From assembly GCF_029873255.1 (NCBI RefSeq), contig NZ_CP123622.1, positions 2,455,001-2,519,000 on the forward strand: DNA of 64,000 nucleotides, read 5' to 3'. The notes under the pieces were generated by a model. That model worked only from the letters and a program-made list of their open reading frames with translations. It was not told where the DNA came from and did no database searches. Below, piece after piece: positions 45,401 through 54,591 of the stretch (position 1 is the first letter of the stretch; each line of letters starts with the position of its first letter). A program made the translations under genes and the position numbers. This DNA is from Pigmentibacter sp. JX0631 (GTDB taxonomy: Bacteria > Bdellovibrionota_B > Oligoflexia > Silvanigrellales > Silvanigrellaceae).

Positions 45401-46634
45401 AAAAGATTTAAATGAACTATCTAGACAAATGGTATTTGTCGCATCAAATAGATTGTTACAAATGAATCCCAACTATACCTTAGACTTTAACGTGTTATAC
45501 GACCTTTCAAAAGTTAAAGTGTTTTGTAGTTATCTTGCTAGTTTTGAAGATGGTTTGGTTTGTTTAAATTATTTAAAGAGCTTAAAAGAAAACTTTGACT
45601 TTAGAACTGAAAAAAAGTTTGCAAAAATTAAAAAGGGCATGACTTTTAAAATTTATTCTTCTGACTTAAGAAAAACTAAAGATGATGACGATGATGAAGT
45701 AACTGAGTTGCAACAACATAAAGATAATTTGTTACTCAATGAATTAAACGATTCGGGAAGAATGCTTGTAAATATTGATGAGCAGTTTTTAATTGACAAA
45801 GGATTCTTTCCAAGAAAATTTGTCGATGAATATTATCGTGCACGTATTTTAGGAATGACTGTAAATATTATTCAGAAAAACCTAAAAAACAAAAAATATA
45901 TAGACATGCCTTTTGATGAAACAGAAAGTATTGCTTATGTCTTACATGATGGTTTAAATGCAGAAAAATCTGCCGATTTATTTCAATGCAATAGCAATTA
46001 TTCAACATTTTCACAAAAAATGTACGAACGGTTTATGCATGTGTTAAATAATAATCCAAATAAACTAAAAAATTATAGCAGATCAATGAAATATTTATTT
46101 TCTGCTGAACAATTACAAAATATCATGTGCACAAATGTCTTTGCTATTCACACAAAAGGAATTACAAAAGACAATTCTCAGTTGAAATATGTTAATGCAA
46201 AGAATGAACTAACATCTATTTCTTTATTTAATAAAGATAAAGATATTAATTCGCAATCAAAATCAATTTTAAAAGTTGCAAGTTTTGATTGGATTGAAAA
46301 TTTGAAAGATGATCCAACCAGTTCTCCTGCACCAAGTGAAGTGTTTTGGCAGCCATTAACAGGTCATATGACTGATACTTTGACCCAAAATTTTCAAATT
46401 GGTAACTTAACAAGACAAATTTACGAATGTATTAATTCTTCTTCATTAGATTCGTCAAATTGTACTATAGCAAATAATACGGTTTATAAATCGTTTGCAG
46501 GCTTTCCATTGTTAGGTAAGTATACGTTTGTATATGCGCAGCATGAAAAAGATAAAATTAAAAATTTAAAAAGAACACCAGATAAACAAAGTTCCATAGA
46601 AGGAATAGAAATCGATATTATTTATTCAGAATAA
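42483..46634 (+). CDS. Giant coiled-coil lipoprotein upstream of the Rhs toxin
   Basis: The ATG at 42483 with AAAGGAG 6 bases upstream gives 1,383 residues. The lipobox is I-A-F-V-S-C. The mature protein has helical blocks with strong coiled coils at about 430-530 and 780-920 (K-A-E-K-E-L-L-L-K-Q-Q-N-K-V, L-Q-Q-T-N-K-N-L-A-K-Q-L). A Cys-rich stretch lies near 555-700 (Y-C-G-S-T-D-V-N-A-C-N-G-G, N-C-G-D-R-D-N-N-C-T-G-G), and a D-D-D-D-D-E patch near 1070. I recognise no family. By size, helical character and position it may be the membrane-anchored channel, scaffold or receptor for the Rhs protein encoded 54 bases further on, but that is inference. Confidence 0.75.
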   Translation: MRKKIYHLLLGIAFVSCNKNSEQNVQEYENNKVNAISSYSANSSFQNISSIDKISKEQIDYRTKNCPITHSNLTSELGTLIKDFKQENLLSVENRNTIPIFKILEQTSALVSDKASNITSIHGCYYPEIYLTNALMMNVLQQIPFIPFNQENLNITNDSADDSFEQTNWRDLEQLKNSRFAKLNGLIRSATIARKVTTVEKATLNTANKLKAKVDGADVYLFDTGEIQQKETYYANTLTLANSLLAIGYYERAHFRWDGSFSANELNMPVNMPNENLQNIIDKIYLGNSSSTNNLVPLKYVIAYDLLMANKYANEATELDYKNTSFCDGKNISTHLIPVCAEAKKIQAKAYDVDLKRLICTSGKEIETPITKEDYLNNYFWEEAVCVDYLETNPSLKNMHLKANGESYHSLNYGYLNPLKLDEKLNSFQKTFQNIKQRLDQIRFIEKIDFGNKQVELSNAVVNLKAEKELLLKQQNKVREEITLAEFNKQTSEIIAESYREEKKNLEIEQSNLFRNYVTQHSSLKSLEKLKGILDRYENDKATAINNYKIEYCGSTDVNACNGGRYGLQNRLINERMITVKNDWTNECLKDAQSLSNIYRQIGKTGCDIKNIMPNMHGKSENEIYNALQAGLKNNPNITPTCQAAAIAESRTQIRNKKLDDFLRNFKPGKECKSIYKPVSRNCGDRDNNCTGGVNYVFDREECKDNVEKFRNLINELGLDRSKLTENNSTESIHSYFSTLRVDSSQTEAMLKMHSDKILLERVLELSESSKDQLIQSQDGFCANRLSEMENGIRPQFDRLLQVRSEFEQLQMQRLQITKSINDDQIEFDRVVNEKRVQLADQIQSLQQTNKNLAKQLGLSQSFEQLVASKAQDLISSEFAFANFYSNNLNAFYYYPIKSIDLKIKSQETQNLAAKTNVIIAQQNLEINKKQIENNDISILQTEQKVKSHDLTKYLITSLKVNTNSFQNELEYLKDLNELSRQMVFVASNRLLQMNPNYTLDFNVLYDLSKVKVFCSYLASFEDGLVCLNYLKSLKENFDFRTEKKFAKIKKGMTFKIYSSDLRKTKDDDDDEVTELQQHKDNLLLNELNDSGRMLVNIDEQFLIDKGFFPRKFVDEYYRARILGMTVNIIQKNLKNKKYIDMPFDETESIAYVLHDGLNAEKSADLFQCNSNYSTFSQKMYERFMHVLNNNPNKLKNYSRSMKYLFSAEQLQNIMCTNVFAIHTKGITKDNSQLKYVNAKNELTSISLFNKDKDINSQSKSILKVASFDWIENLKDDPTSSPAPSEVFWQPLTGHMTDTLTQNFQIGNLTRQIYECINSSSLDSSNCTIANNTVYKSFAGFPLLGKYTFVYAQHEKDKIKNLKRTPDKQSSIEGIEIDIIYSE

Positions 46635-46645
46635 CAACGATACAC

Positions 46646-46672
46646 GCCCTTTTAACAGAAAGGGCTTTTTTT
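46646..46672 (+). terminator. Hairpin terminator between lipoprotein and Rhs genes
   Basis: GCCCTTT (46646-46652) pairs with AAAGGGC (46659-46665) over a 6-base loop, followed by seven T. It ends only 16 bases before the Rhs start codon, so it would reduce read-through from the lipoprotein gene into the Rhs gene. Confidence 0.85.
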
Positions 46673-46688
46673 AATTTCAAGGACGAAT

Positions 46689-49600
46689 ATGCAAAAATTA
46701 AATAATTATATTAAATTTATTATTCTTATTTTATTCTCACATTTATATTCAAATATAGCATTTGCTGAAGTATTTTCAGCACCTACTCTATCAAAACCAT
46801 CAGCTCCTGGTACTTTTGGGGCGAGGCAATTAGATTGGACTGTTAGCGATTTAGGTGAAGTTGGTTATAGCATTCCAATTGCAGCTCCTGCATTAAAACA
46901 ATTAAGCATGAATTTAAGTCTCAATTACTCACCAACGCATGCCTATGGTGATGCTGGAGCGTTTTGGAATTTTTCTTTAATGAAAGTTTCTTTAGATTTA
47001 AAAAGAGGACAAACACAATTTTTAACCCGTAATTTATGTACGCAGTCAATGGCAGACAATTTAAATATTAATGGGACAAAATTAATACCACAGTCTCCAG
47101 GTATTTGGATGACTTCTTTAAATTCAGGAAGAGATATATTAAAATGCCATGAAAATGGATTTGTTTTTTATAAATCTACAGGGGATATTTTTCATTTTGG
47201 TTTGACTCCAGAATCTATCAGTATGACTGCGAATGGAGAGGCCATTGAATGGCTTATAAGTAAACACTCTACTTTTCGTGGTAAACAAGAAATATTTTAT
47301 GAATACGAAAAGCCAACAGGCCAACCTACTGAATTTGGTTTAAGCAATACAAATATTCCTAACTTGTATGCAAAGCCAATGTTAAAAAGAATTTACTCTG
47401 ATGATGTTGAGCTACAAATTCAATATCAAGAAAATACTTTTAAAAATTTGCATTTTTATGGTGGCATTCCACAAATTTTATTTGGTAGAGTTTCTGAAAT
47501 TTCTGTATTAAAAAATACCCATTTATTACGCAAATATGTTTTTCAATATGAAGATTCTGCAAAAGTCGCCTTTCCTAGACTTTATTCCATGCAAGAATTG
47601 GGTAGTGATGGAAAAAGTGCCTATCCAAAAACAATTTTTAGCTATCGAGGAAGCAACTCAACCGTTAGTAATGAATTAAGCAGCGTGAATGAAAAGTTTG
47701 ATAGGTCTTTTCCAAGCTTTTCAGACAACTATTTTAAATTTGCAGATTTACTAAGCACAGGTAAATCACAAATGTTATATCAGGCAGGCAGTGATTCATT
47801 TTGGTTAACTTCATTTGACCCTACTAAAGTTTTTGCCGCAGAACCAAATGGAGGACTGGTAACTACCCAAAAAATAAAAGTAAGACTAGAAGCATATACT
47901 CAATACAGTAAAAATTTAAAAGATTTGCAGTTTGTGGACTTAATGGGAACAGGAACGACTGATATTTATAGTTCCAATGGCGCCAATCCTGTTATTTTAT
48001 TAAATGACCGAAAATTTAATGAAAAAGGCGAATTGATTTTTAAACGCTATGCAAGACTTAGTCGTGATGACTACGATTTTATCAGACAATGTGGTTTAGA
48101 CCCTAGAAAGTGGAAAACTTTAAATTTAACTGGACAAGGGCGCAGTGATTTTCTTTGTATCGGTAATAAAAATGCTTTTATTTTAATAAATAAAGGAATG
48201 AAATTAGTTGATGCTAAAGAAAATAGGTATGAAATAATCACAAAAAGATTAAAAGTTAAATTAGATTATAACTTGCAATCAACGCTTCAAGATGACTACG
48301 CAATTGTTGATTGGAATGCCGATGGACTTTCTGATTTGCTTATTAATCATGGAAATAGTATTTATTTATTACTTAATACAGGTAATTTTGCAAAAGGTGA
48401 AAATCAAAGTAGCTTTTTTGAAAAATTAAACTTAGGACTATACCGTTACCTTGGCGGTATCAAAGCTTCAAAAATGCTTATTGGTGATTTTACTGGTACA
48501 GGCTTACCAAGTATTAATTTTAAACATAGCCGTTTTTTAATTAATCACGGTTTAGGAAAACCCTTAACAGAATTATACATTGAAAATATTAAAAAATTTA
48601 ATCCTGAATATGCTGCTGTTGTCCAGTTAACAGGAACTGGCAAGCAACAAATTTTTGCTGCCACACCCGCTACACATGGTAACGCAATTATTGAACTTGC
48701 GAGTCGTTCCTTTCCAAATCATTTGCACTCAGTGGTTAGCGCAGATGGTAGATTTTTAAGTTTTAACTACACATCTTCTGTGTTAGAAAATCAAGAAGCA
48801 ATTACAACAGAACAAGATGTTGAAGTGAAACAGCTTGAAATGCAACAACCTATCATGCCTGTTGTCTTGCCTTTACTAAAACAAATAGGTTTCTCAGATG
48901 GGATTAACCCCACAAGAATGACTCGTTATGCATATCGCTTGCCTAGATTTGATAGTTACTTAAATAAGTATCTAGGTTTTTCACTGGTAAGAAAACAAAA
49001 TGTTGGTGATGAAACGCAATTAGGTACCTTACAAGAAAAAAGATTTTTATCAGGTGTACGCTTAAGTGAAGTTGAAAAATTCTCTGGTTTTGTTGATTAT
49101 CGCTTACAATCTGAAAAAAATGTGATTCAACATGAAATGTTGCAGCAATGTTTAAATCCATCTTTAACTGCTGAAAATACTCAATGGTGTACTGACTTAG
49201 CTGGTTTTTCTTATTATCAAAAATCTGGTGCGGCCTTAGATTCTCTTTCTTTTGCGACAGGGCAAATTAATAGTAAAGAAAATTATACATTAGAAAATAA
49301 TAATTTTGATTTAAGATTTTTTTCTGCAAGTGAATATTCAAGTAATCCTTCTTTGCAAGATAAAAAACCAGAATTGGCAAATGTTTTAAATATTACTGAG
49401 GAAACAGAAAAAAGTGGTGAAAATTATTTAACTTATCAAAAAATACATAGTAAAGTAACGCATGTCTATGATGAACTTGGTAGACTTATTACAACGCAAC
49501 AAAAAAATTCTTCATTGCTTAATGGGGAAGATAAAGTTACTAATTACACTTATTTTTGTCCGTTATCGCACCCAGAAAATTTAAAAATATATTGTGATCA

Positions 49601-52600
49601 AGTTTCTTTAGAACAGGTATCTTCTTCACTTGGAAATGTAAAAACAATTACTAAAAAAATTGAATATGATTTTCAAACAGGCTTGCCGATTGAAAATTGG
49701 GAAGCCAATCAAGCTGGTGATTTAGTTTTACAAGAATCTGCAACTTATGACCAATTTGGTCGTCTCACAAAATTAAAACAAGAAACAGGTGAATATTCTA
49801 TATTTCATTGGAATAATTCTAATGGAAATTTAAACAGTATCCAAACACATAATGATATCACAACTGAAGCGCAATATAATGAATTTGGTAATATAGTTAA
49901 ATTATCTAATTCTAAAAATAATATTTCAGAGTTTGGATATGACAGTTTTGGAAGAGTTGTTTCTTATAGTAAAAATCAAGCCAGCGAACCACAGTTAAAA
50001 ATTGTGCATATAGCACAGAAGTCTTGGGATATATTTATTAATTGGTTAAAGAAAGTATTTGGATTAGGTGGAGTAAGTAATAATAATCAATTAAACACTG
50101 ATAATTCAACCCATGTTTTTGAAAAATATGAATATGCATTTCCTAAATTAGAGTTTCAAAATGGTTTAACACTAGAAGAAAATTTAGAACAAATTAATGA
50201 ATTTGATAAATTGTTGCCGCAATTTACAACAGCTTCATCTTTTACTGAACAAACGGTTGGAAAGTTTAGTAACCATAAGATGAATCCAGGGTATATAAAT
50301 ACTTATCGCAGAAATAGCATAGATCAAGAACTAACATTAGTTGCAAAAAATTGGCTTTCAGGTGCAGATGAAGTTTTGTATTCAGCATCGAAAATAGGTG
50401 TTGATAGATTTTCTCTAGCAAATAAAGCAAGTATAAATTCTTTAGGAAAAGTTTATAAAGAATATTTAAATTCTGAAATTAGTTTCCAAAATGTTTTAGC
50501 CAATGAATTGCCAAATAAAAATACATTTAAAGTTAAATCAATTTATGAATTTTATGCCAATGGGGAAATTAAAAATCAAGAGTTTGATGAAGGAATTAAA
50601 CAAAGTTTCAACCAAGGTGTGGACTATGTTGAATCTATCTCTCCTGAAGGAAGAAGAACAAAAACAATATTAAATGATATTGGGCAAGTTGTAACGAAAC
50701 AAATTGGTTTAGACAATCAAGGGAATGTAAGTAATGAAACATTGATTACAAATGTAACCTATGATGCTTTAAGTCGAATTATAAAAGTTACAAATAACGA
50801 TGGTTTAATTGCTGAACAGCTTTATGCCGCAAATAATAAAGTCATTGCTCAAACAAATAACTTTTTAGGTGTGTCACAATTTTTCTATGACAATTTTGGT
50901 CGCTTAACACAAAATGCAATTTGTCCAGTTGGTACAAATATTGGCAATTGTAATATGCTTGAATCTTCTATTCTTTACAAACAATTTAACTACGATGGAT
51001 TAGGAAATTTAGTTAAAGAAGAACACACTCGGTTTGAAAGAGCAAAAGGAACGCATGCCAAAGAAGTTATTGAATATACTTATGGATCATTAAAAAATAA
51101 AAATAGAGCTGAAGATATTGGTTTACCAATAATAATAAAAGTAAATTCAATAAATGAATTAGGGCAAAATGAAAGTATAAGAAATTATGCTTATAATAGT
51201 GAAGGTCAAATTTCAACTGATGAATTAGAATTGTTTCTTTATAAAACAAAAGGCTCTCCAACTGGTTTAATTAAAGAAAGAAAAAGTATAAGTGTTTATC
51301 AATCTTATCAAGTATCAGATTTTGCTGGAAATGTAGTACAGTTAAAATCAAGAGGCGGTTTTTCTAGAGAGCATTTAAATAAATTAGAAGACAAATATTT
51401 TACTGGTTATGCCGTCCAATATTTAAATGGAATTTCACAAATTGATAAATTAAGTTTCCTTAAAGATGGAAAAGAACAAAGTGTCCCTATTCAAGGGTTA
51501 AATTATGATTCTGAAGGCTACTTAAGTACTGTTTACTTAGAAAATAATTTAAAATTAAAATCCTGCTGGCACAAAAGGAAAGAAATTCCAATTGCGTTTT
51601 GGGCTGGTAAAGCTACTGAAAACGTAGATAATTTATGTAATGAAACAAATACAGCTAACAGTGGATATTTTCATACCCGTTGGAAATATAATAATGATTT
51701 ATTTCCAATAGAAACGAAAGACTTTTCTACATTTGTAGATAAATCTATTTCATTAGCTGGCAATTCAAAGTTTACTTATGACCAACAAGGGCGTTTAAAA
51801 TCAAGTGAAGGTTTTACTAATAATTCAATTGGTTGGGGTAAAATTGATTATTCATATTCCGTTGGTGGAAAAATAGAGAAAATTGTTAGATCTGGAAATT
51901 TTGTTAAGGATAGATTGAGTGACGGATTTGATACTCTAGAAGAAAATTATCATTATTCAAACCAAAATCAGCTTGGTGTATTACAGTCAGTTACTTCTAG
52001 ATCAGGAAAACAATCTGCAATTTCAAAATTTACTCATGATGGTATTGGCTATCGTGAATTTGGTGTTTCACCAACTCTTGCTGTTTTTACAAAAAGCAAA
52101 AATAGTAATCAAACTGAGGAAAACTGGACTAATCCACAACAAATTCCAATGCAAAAATACGCTTGGAGTGGACGTGGACAATTATCAGGCGTATTTTCTG
52201 CATTTGAAAATAGTAAAAATCAGATTGAAGCAGCTGAATTGCTTAATTTAAAAATGAGCGATGAAAAGGGCAATCAACTTGCAGAGTTTGATTCTGTTAC
52301 GTTGAATGAAATTCTTGCTTCAGATAGTAAGAAAAAAACTTACGAAACTGAAATTACGAAGTTACCAAGAAATGTTCAATTTTCTAATGGAATTAGTTTT
52401 GAACGAGATGAAATTCATTTTGATATCCAAGTGGGTAGTTTTGCTTCATTAAGATTAATTACAAGATATCCAGCACTCAATGCAACAAATCCTGAATCTT
52501 TAAGTAAACAAGAAATGCAAACAAGAAAAGAACTTGTTTTAAAAGATTTAGTGGGAAGTGTTACTCAGGTTTTAGATATCGATACACATAAAATTATTGA

Positions 52601-54182
52601 AAAAAATGCTAGCGAACCTTTTGGATTGAATAGAGGAATTCCTTTATTAACGAATAATGTTTTAAATCAATTTCAAACAGATAATAAAAGAGCTGAAAGT
52701 CAATTATATTTAAATCCACAAAGCAATATGCGAGAAAATTGGGATACAAAATCTTATGAAGTAATTAATTTAGATAGTTTAAATGATATTGATAAACAAG
52801 GTATGCGCGGCTCAAAATCCTTTGCAAAAGGGATATTCTCAGCATCTACTGGATTACACAATATGGGTGTGCGAGCTTACGATCCTGCACGTGGATTGTG
52901 GTTATCTCCTGATTTATTTATTGGCCAAAATTTTCATTTAATGTTTGAAAGAGTTAAAGAAGCCAATTTATTTCAATATGCTGGAAACAATCCTATAGCA
53001 TTTAATGATCCGAGTGGGAAATTAAGTTGGGACAATTTAAAAGATAAATTCAAAGATGCGGCAAGCGGAAAAGTAAGTGGGCGTGGTCATGATATGTCCA
53101 AAAACCCAGGAAATTCAGGTGGGCTAGGTGGTAAGAATAATTTTTCGAATAGTAATAGTAATTTAAACTCTCTGAACAATCAAAGTTCTATTGTAAATGA
53201 TTTCTTATCAAAAATTACATGGGAAAGAATTTATCCGAATATAGGTCCTTGGGGATTCAAATTAAATTATATAAAAAATTACATGGAAAGTAGTCAAAAG
53301 ATTCAAATTACAATAAATATTCTTTCAGAAGCTGTTCAATATACTAGTATGGCTATGGGTGGTGTTGGTGCTGCAAATGCTATTTACCAAGGCATTACAA
53401 AAGCAAATTCATTATTTAGTTTTTTTAAAAGTATAGCAAAAAATCCTGGTATTTTAACTGGACAGATTAGTAAACAACTTTGTTTTGTAGCTGGTACTTT
53501 AGTTGTTACAGAAGCTGGTGCAAAAGAAATTCAAGATATTCGACCTGGTGATAAGGTAGCAGCAAAAAATCCTGAAACTGGTGAAATTGAATTTAAAACA
53601 GTTTTACAAACATTTGCACATGAAGAAGAATCTTTGGTTACGGTTGATGTTGGCTATGCAAATATTACAAGCACAGTGGAACATCCCTATTATGTTGTAG
53701 GTGAAGGTTATACACCAGCATTTCTTCTTACCCCCGGAAAGCAATTAGTCACTACTTCTGGTAAAACTCATTATGTTATTGGTGCGAAATTTAAACGCCA
53801 AAAACAAATGGTATATAATTTTGAAGTTGAAGATCATCATAATTATTTTGTATCGAATGATGGGTATTTGGTTCATAATGCTTGTAATTTAAACTCTACA
53901 GGTGGTAAGAAAATTCCAACTGCTGAGATTAAAGCACCTCCTGTTAAAAGGGGAAAACCTCCAACAGGACAAGATGGACATCCAATAGAATTGCATCATA
54001 GGAATAGGACTCCAAACGGGCCTATTGATGAAATGACAAGGACAGAACATAGATTGGGAGAAAATTTTAAGTTAAATCACCCAGGAAATTCTCCTACTCA
54101 AATTGATAGGAGTGAATTTGCAAAAATTAGAAATGAATATTGGTCTAAAGAATGGGACTCAGGGAGATTTATTAATGATTAA
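46689..54182 (+). CDS. Giant exported SpvB/TcB-Rhs polymorphic toxin with Hint domain and HNH/LHH-type nuclease tail
   Basis: 2,497 residues. Signal peptide 1-27 (...N-I-A-F-A). The SpvB/TcdB-like N-terminus is at about 35-330 (S-I-P-I-A-A-P, L-S-L-N-Y-S-P). FG-GAP/VCBS-like units lie at about 340-660 (D-L-M-G-T-G-T-T-D-I-Y, D-W-N-A-D-G-L-S-D-L-L), then a TcdB-mid-like part (Y-A-Y-R-L-P-R-F...Y-L-G-F). Rhs/YD repeats run from about 925 (Y-D-E-L-G-R-L, Y-D-Q-F-G-R-L, Y-D-S-F-G-R-V). The Rhs core end is at about 2060-2110 (Y-D-P-A-R-G-L-W-L-S-P-D, N-N-P-I-A-F-N-D-P-S-G-K). A Hint domain follows at 2265-2398 (Cys2265, T-V-E-H-P-Y-Y, V-H-N-A-C). The tail at 2425-2497 has D-G-H-P-I-E-L-H-H with H-R and N-H further on, an HNH-superfamily nuclease pattern. 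AAGGA precedes the start. Probably delivered outside the cell and auto-processed by Hint to free the nuclease. Confidence 0.92.
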   Translation: MQKLNNYIKFIILILFSHLYSNIAFAEVFSAPTLSKPSAPGTFGARQLDWTVSDLGEVGYSIPIAAPALKQLSMNLSLNYSPTHAYGDAGAFWNFSLMKVSLDLKRGQTQFLTRNLCTQSMADNLNINGTKLIPQSPGIWMTSLNSGRDILKCHENGFVFYKSTGDIFHFGLTPESISMTANGEAIEWLISKHSTFRGKQEIFYEYEKPTGQPTEFGLSNTNIPNLYAKPMLKRIYSDDVELQIQYQENTFKNLHFYGGIPQILFGRVSEISVLKNTHLLRKYVFQYEDSAKVAFPRLYSMQELGSDGKSAYPKTIFSYRGSNSTVSNELSSVNEKFDRSFPSFSDNYFKFADLLSTGKSQMLYQAGSDSFWLTSFDPTKVFAAEPNGGLVTTQKIKVRLEAYTQYSKNLKDLQFVDLMGTGTTDIYSSNGANPVILLNDRKFNEKGELIFKRYARLSRDDYDFIRQCGLDPRKWKTLNLTGQGRSDFLCIGNKNAFILINKGMKLVDAKENRYEIITKRLKVKLDYNLQSTLQDDYAIVDWNADGLSDLLINHGNSIYLLLNTGNFAKGENQSSFFEKLNLGLYRYLGGIKASKMLIGDFTGTGLPSINFKHSRFLINHGLGKPLTELYIENIKKFNPEYAAVVQLTGTGKQQIFAATPATHGNAIIELASRSFPNHLHSVVSADGRFLSFNYTSSVLENQEAITTEQDVEVKQLEMQQPIMPVVLPLLKQIGFSDGINPTRMTRYAYRLPRFDSYLNKYLGFSLVRKQNVGDETQLGTLQEKRFLSGVRLSEVEKFSGFVDYRLQSEKNVIQHEMLQQCLNPSLTAENTQWCTDLAGFSYYQKSGAALDSLSFATGQINSKENYTLENNNFDLRFFSASEYSSNPSLQDKKPELANVLNITEETEKSGENYLTYQKIHSKVTHVYDELGRLITTQQKNSSLLNGEDKVTNYTYFCPLSHPENLKIYCDQVSLEQVSSSLGNVKTITKKIEYDFQTGLPIENWEANQAGDLVLQESATYDQFGRLTKLKQETGEYSIFHWNNSNGNLNSIQTHNDITTEAQYNEFGNIVKLSNSKNNISEFGYDSFGRVVSYSKNQASEPQLKIVHIAQKSWDIFINWLKKVFGLGGVSNNNQLNTDNSTHVFEKYEYAFPKLEFQNGLTLEENLEQINEFDKLLPQFTTASSFTEQTVGKFSNHKMNPGYINTYRRNSIDQELTLVAKNWLSGADEVLYSASKIGVDRFSLANKASINSLGKVYKEYLNSEISFQNVLANELPNKNTFKVKSIYEFYANGEIKNQEFDEGIKQSFNQGVDYVESISPEGRRTKTILNDIGQVVTKQIGLDNQGNVSNETLITNVTYDALSRIIKVTNNDGLIAEQLYAANNKVIAQTNNFLGVSQFFYDNFGRLTQNAICPVGTNIGNCNMLESSILYKQFNYDGLGNLVKEEHTRFERAKGTHAKEVIEYTYGSLKNKNRAEDIGLPIIIKVNSINELGQNESIRNYAYNSEGQISTDELELFLYKTKGSPTGLIKERKSISVYQSYQVSDFAGNVVQLKSRGGFSREHLNKLEDKYFTGYAVQYLNGISQIDKLSFLKDGKEQSVPIQGLNYDSEGYLSTVYLENNLKLKSCWHKRKEIPIAFWAGKATENVDNLCNETNTANSGYFHTRWKYNNDLFPIETKDFSTFVDKSISLAGNSKFTYDQQGRLKSSEGFTNNSIGWGKIDYSYSVGGKIEKIVRSGNFVKDRLSDGFDTLEENYHYSNQNQLGVLQSVTSRSGKQSAISKFTHDGIGYREFGVSPTLAVFTKSKNSNQTEENWTNPQQIPMQKYAWSGRGQLSGVFSAFENSKNQIEAAELLNLKMSDEKGNQLAEFDSVTLNEILASDSKKKTYETEITKLPRNVQFSNGISFERDEIHFDIQVGSFASLRLITRYPALNATNPESLSKQEMQTRKELVLKDLVGSVTQVLDIDTHKIIEKNASEPFGLNRGIPLLTNNVLNQFQTDNKRAESQLYLNPQSNMRENWDTKSYEVINLDSLNDIDKQGMRGSKSFAKGIFSASTGLHNMGVRAYDPARGLWLSPDLFIGQNFHLMFERVKEANLFQYAGNNPIAFNDPSGKLSWDNLKDKFKDAASGKVSGRGHDMSKNPGNSGGLGGKNNFSNSNSNLNSLNNQSSIVNDFLSKITWERIYPNIGPWGFKLNYIKNYMESSQKIQITINILSEAVQYTSMAMGGVGAANAIYQGITKANSLFSFFKSIAKNPGILTGQISKQLCFVAGTLVVTEAGAKEIQDIRPGDKVAAKNPETGEIEFKTVLQTFAHEEESLVTVDVGYANITSTVEHPYYVVGEGYTPAFLLTPGKQLVTTSGKTHYVIGAKFKRQKQMVYNFEVEDHHNYFVSNDGYLVHNACNLNSTGGKKIPTAEIKAPPVKRGKPPTGQDGHPIELHHRNRTPNGPIDEMTRTEHRLGENFKLNHPGNSPTQIDRSEFAKIRNEYWSKEWDSGRFIND

Positions 54183-54591
54183 TGATTTATTTATTGAAAA
54201 AATTCATAATAATTATAAATTAATAATTTGTTCTGAAAAGATTGGTTCGGTTTATGCTTACTTATTAAAAGAAGATAAAATTATATCAGATCTTTGGCTT
54301 TTTAATATTACTAGTTCTCCTATTACAGAACCTTGGAAGGAAAAAAAGATACCTCCATTTCAAAATTCAATAATATATGCTATTGAAAATGAATTTAATT
54401 ATTCACAAATTGATGAAACTAATTATTGTATTATTTTCCAACAATCTCTTAAAAATGGGATTTATGCTAAAATTCTATTTTCTGGGTTCTTGATAGGTAT
54501 AATCTCTGAAAATTTTAAACCTGGATGGTCAATTTTTTCCAAAAAAAATGGTCCTTTAGCTCAAAGAATGGTTGATTTTGATGAAAATTGA
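54175..54591 (+). CDS. Candidate immunity protein for the Rhs nuclease
   Basis: 138 residues from the ATG at 54175, which lies inside the last codons of the toxin gene (8-base overlap) and has AGGGAG at the correct distance. The small size, lack of a signal peptide and direct coupling to the toxin tail make it the cognate immunity candidate. The sequence (W-L-F-N-I-T-S-S-P-I-T-E-P-W, near the end G-P-L-A-Q-R-M-V-D-F-D) resembles small proteins often found next to Rhs/contact toxins, but I cannot name the family. The next gene overlaps it by 11 bases. Confidence 0.75.
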   Translation: MINDLFIEKIHNNYKLIICSEKIGSVYAYLLKEDKIISDLWLFNITSSPITEPWKEKKIPPFQNSIIYAIENEFNYSQIDETNYCIIFQQSLKNGIYAKILFSGFLIGIISENFKPGWSIFSKKNGPLAQRMVDFDEN

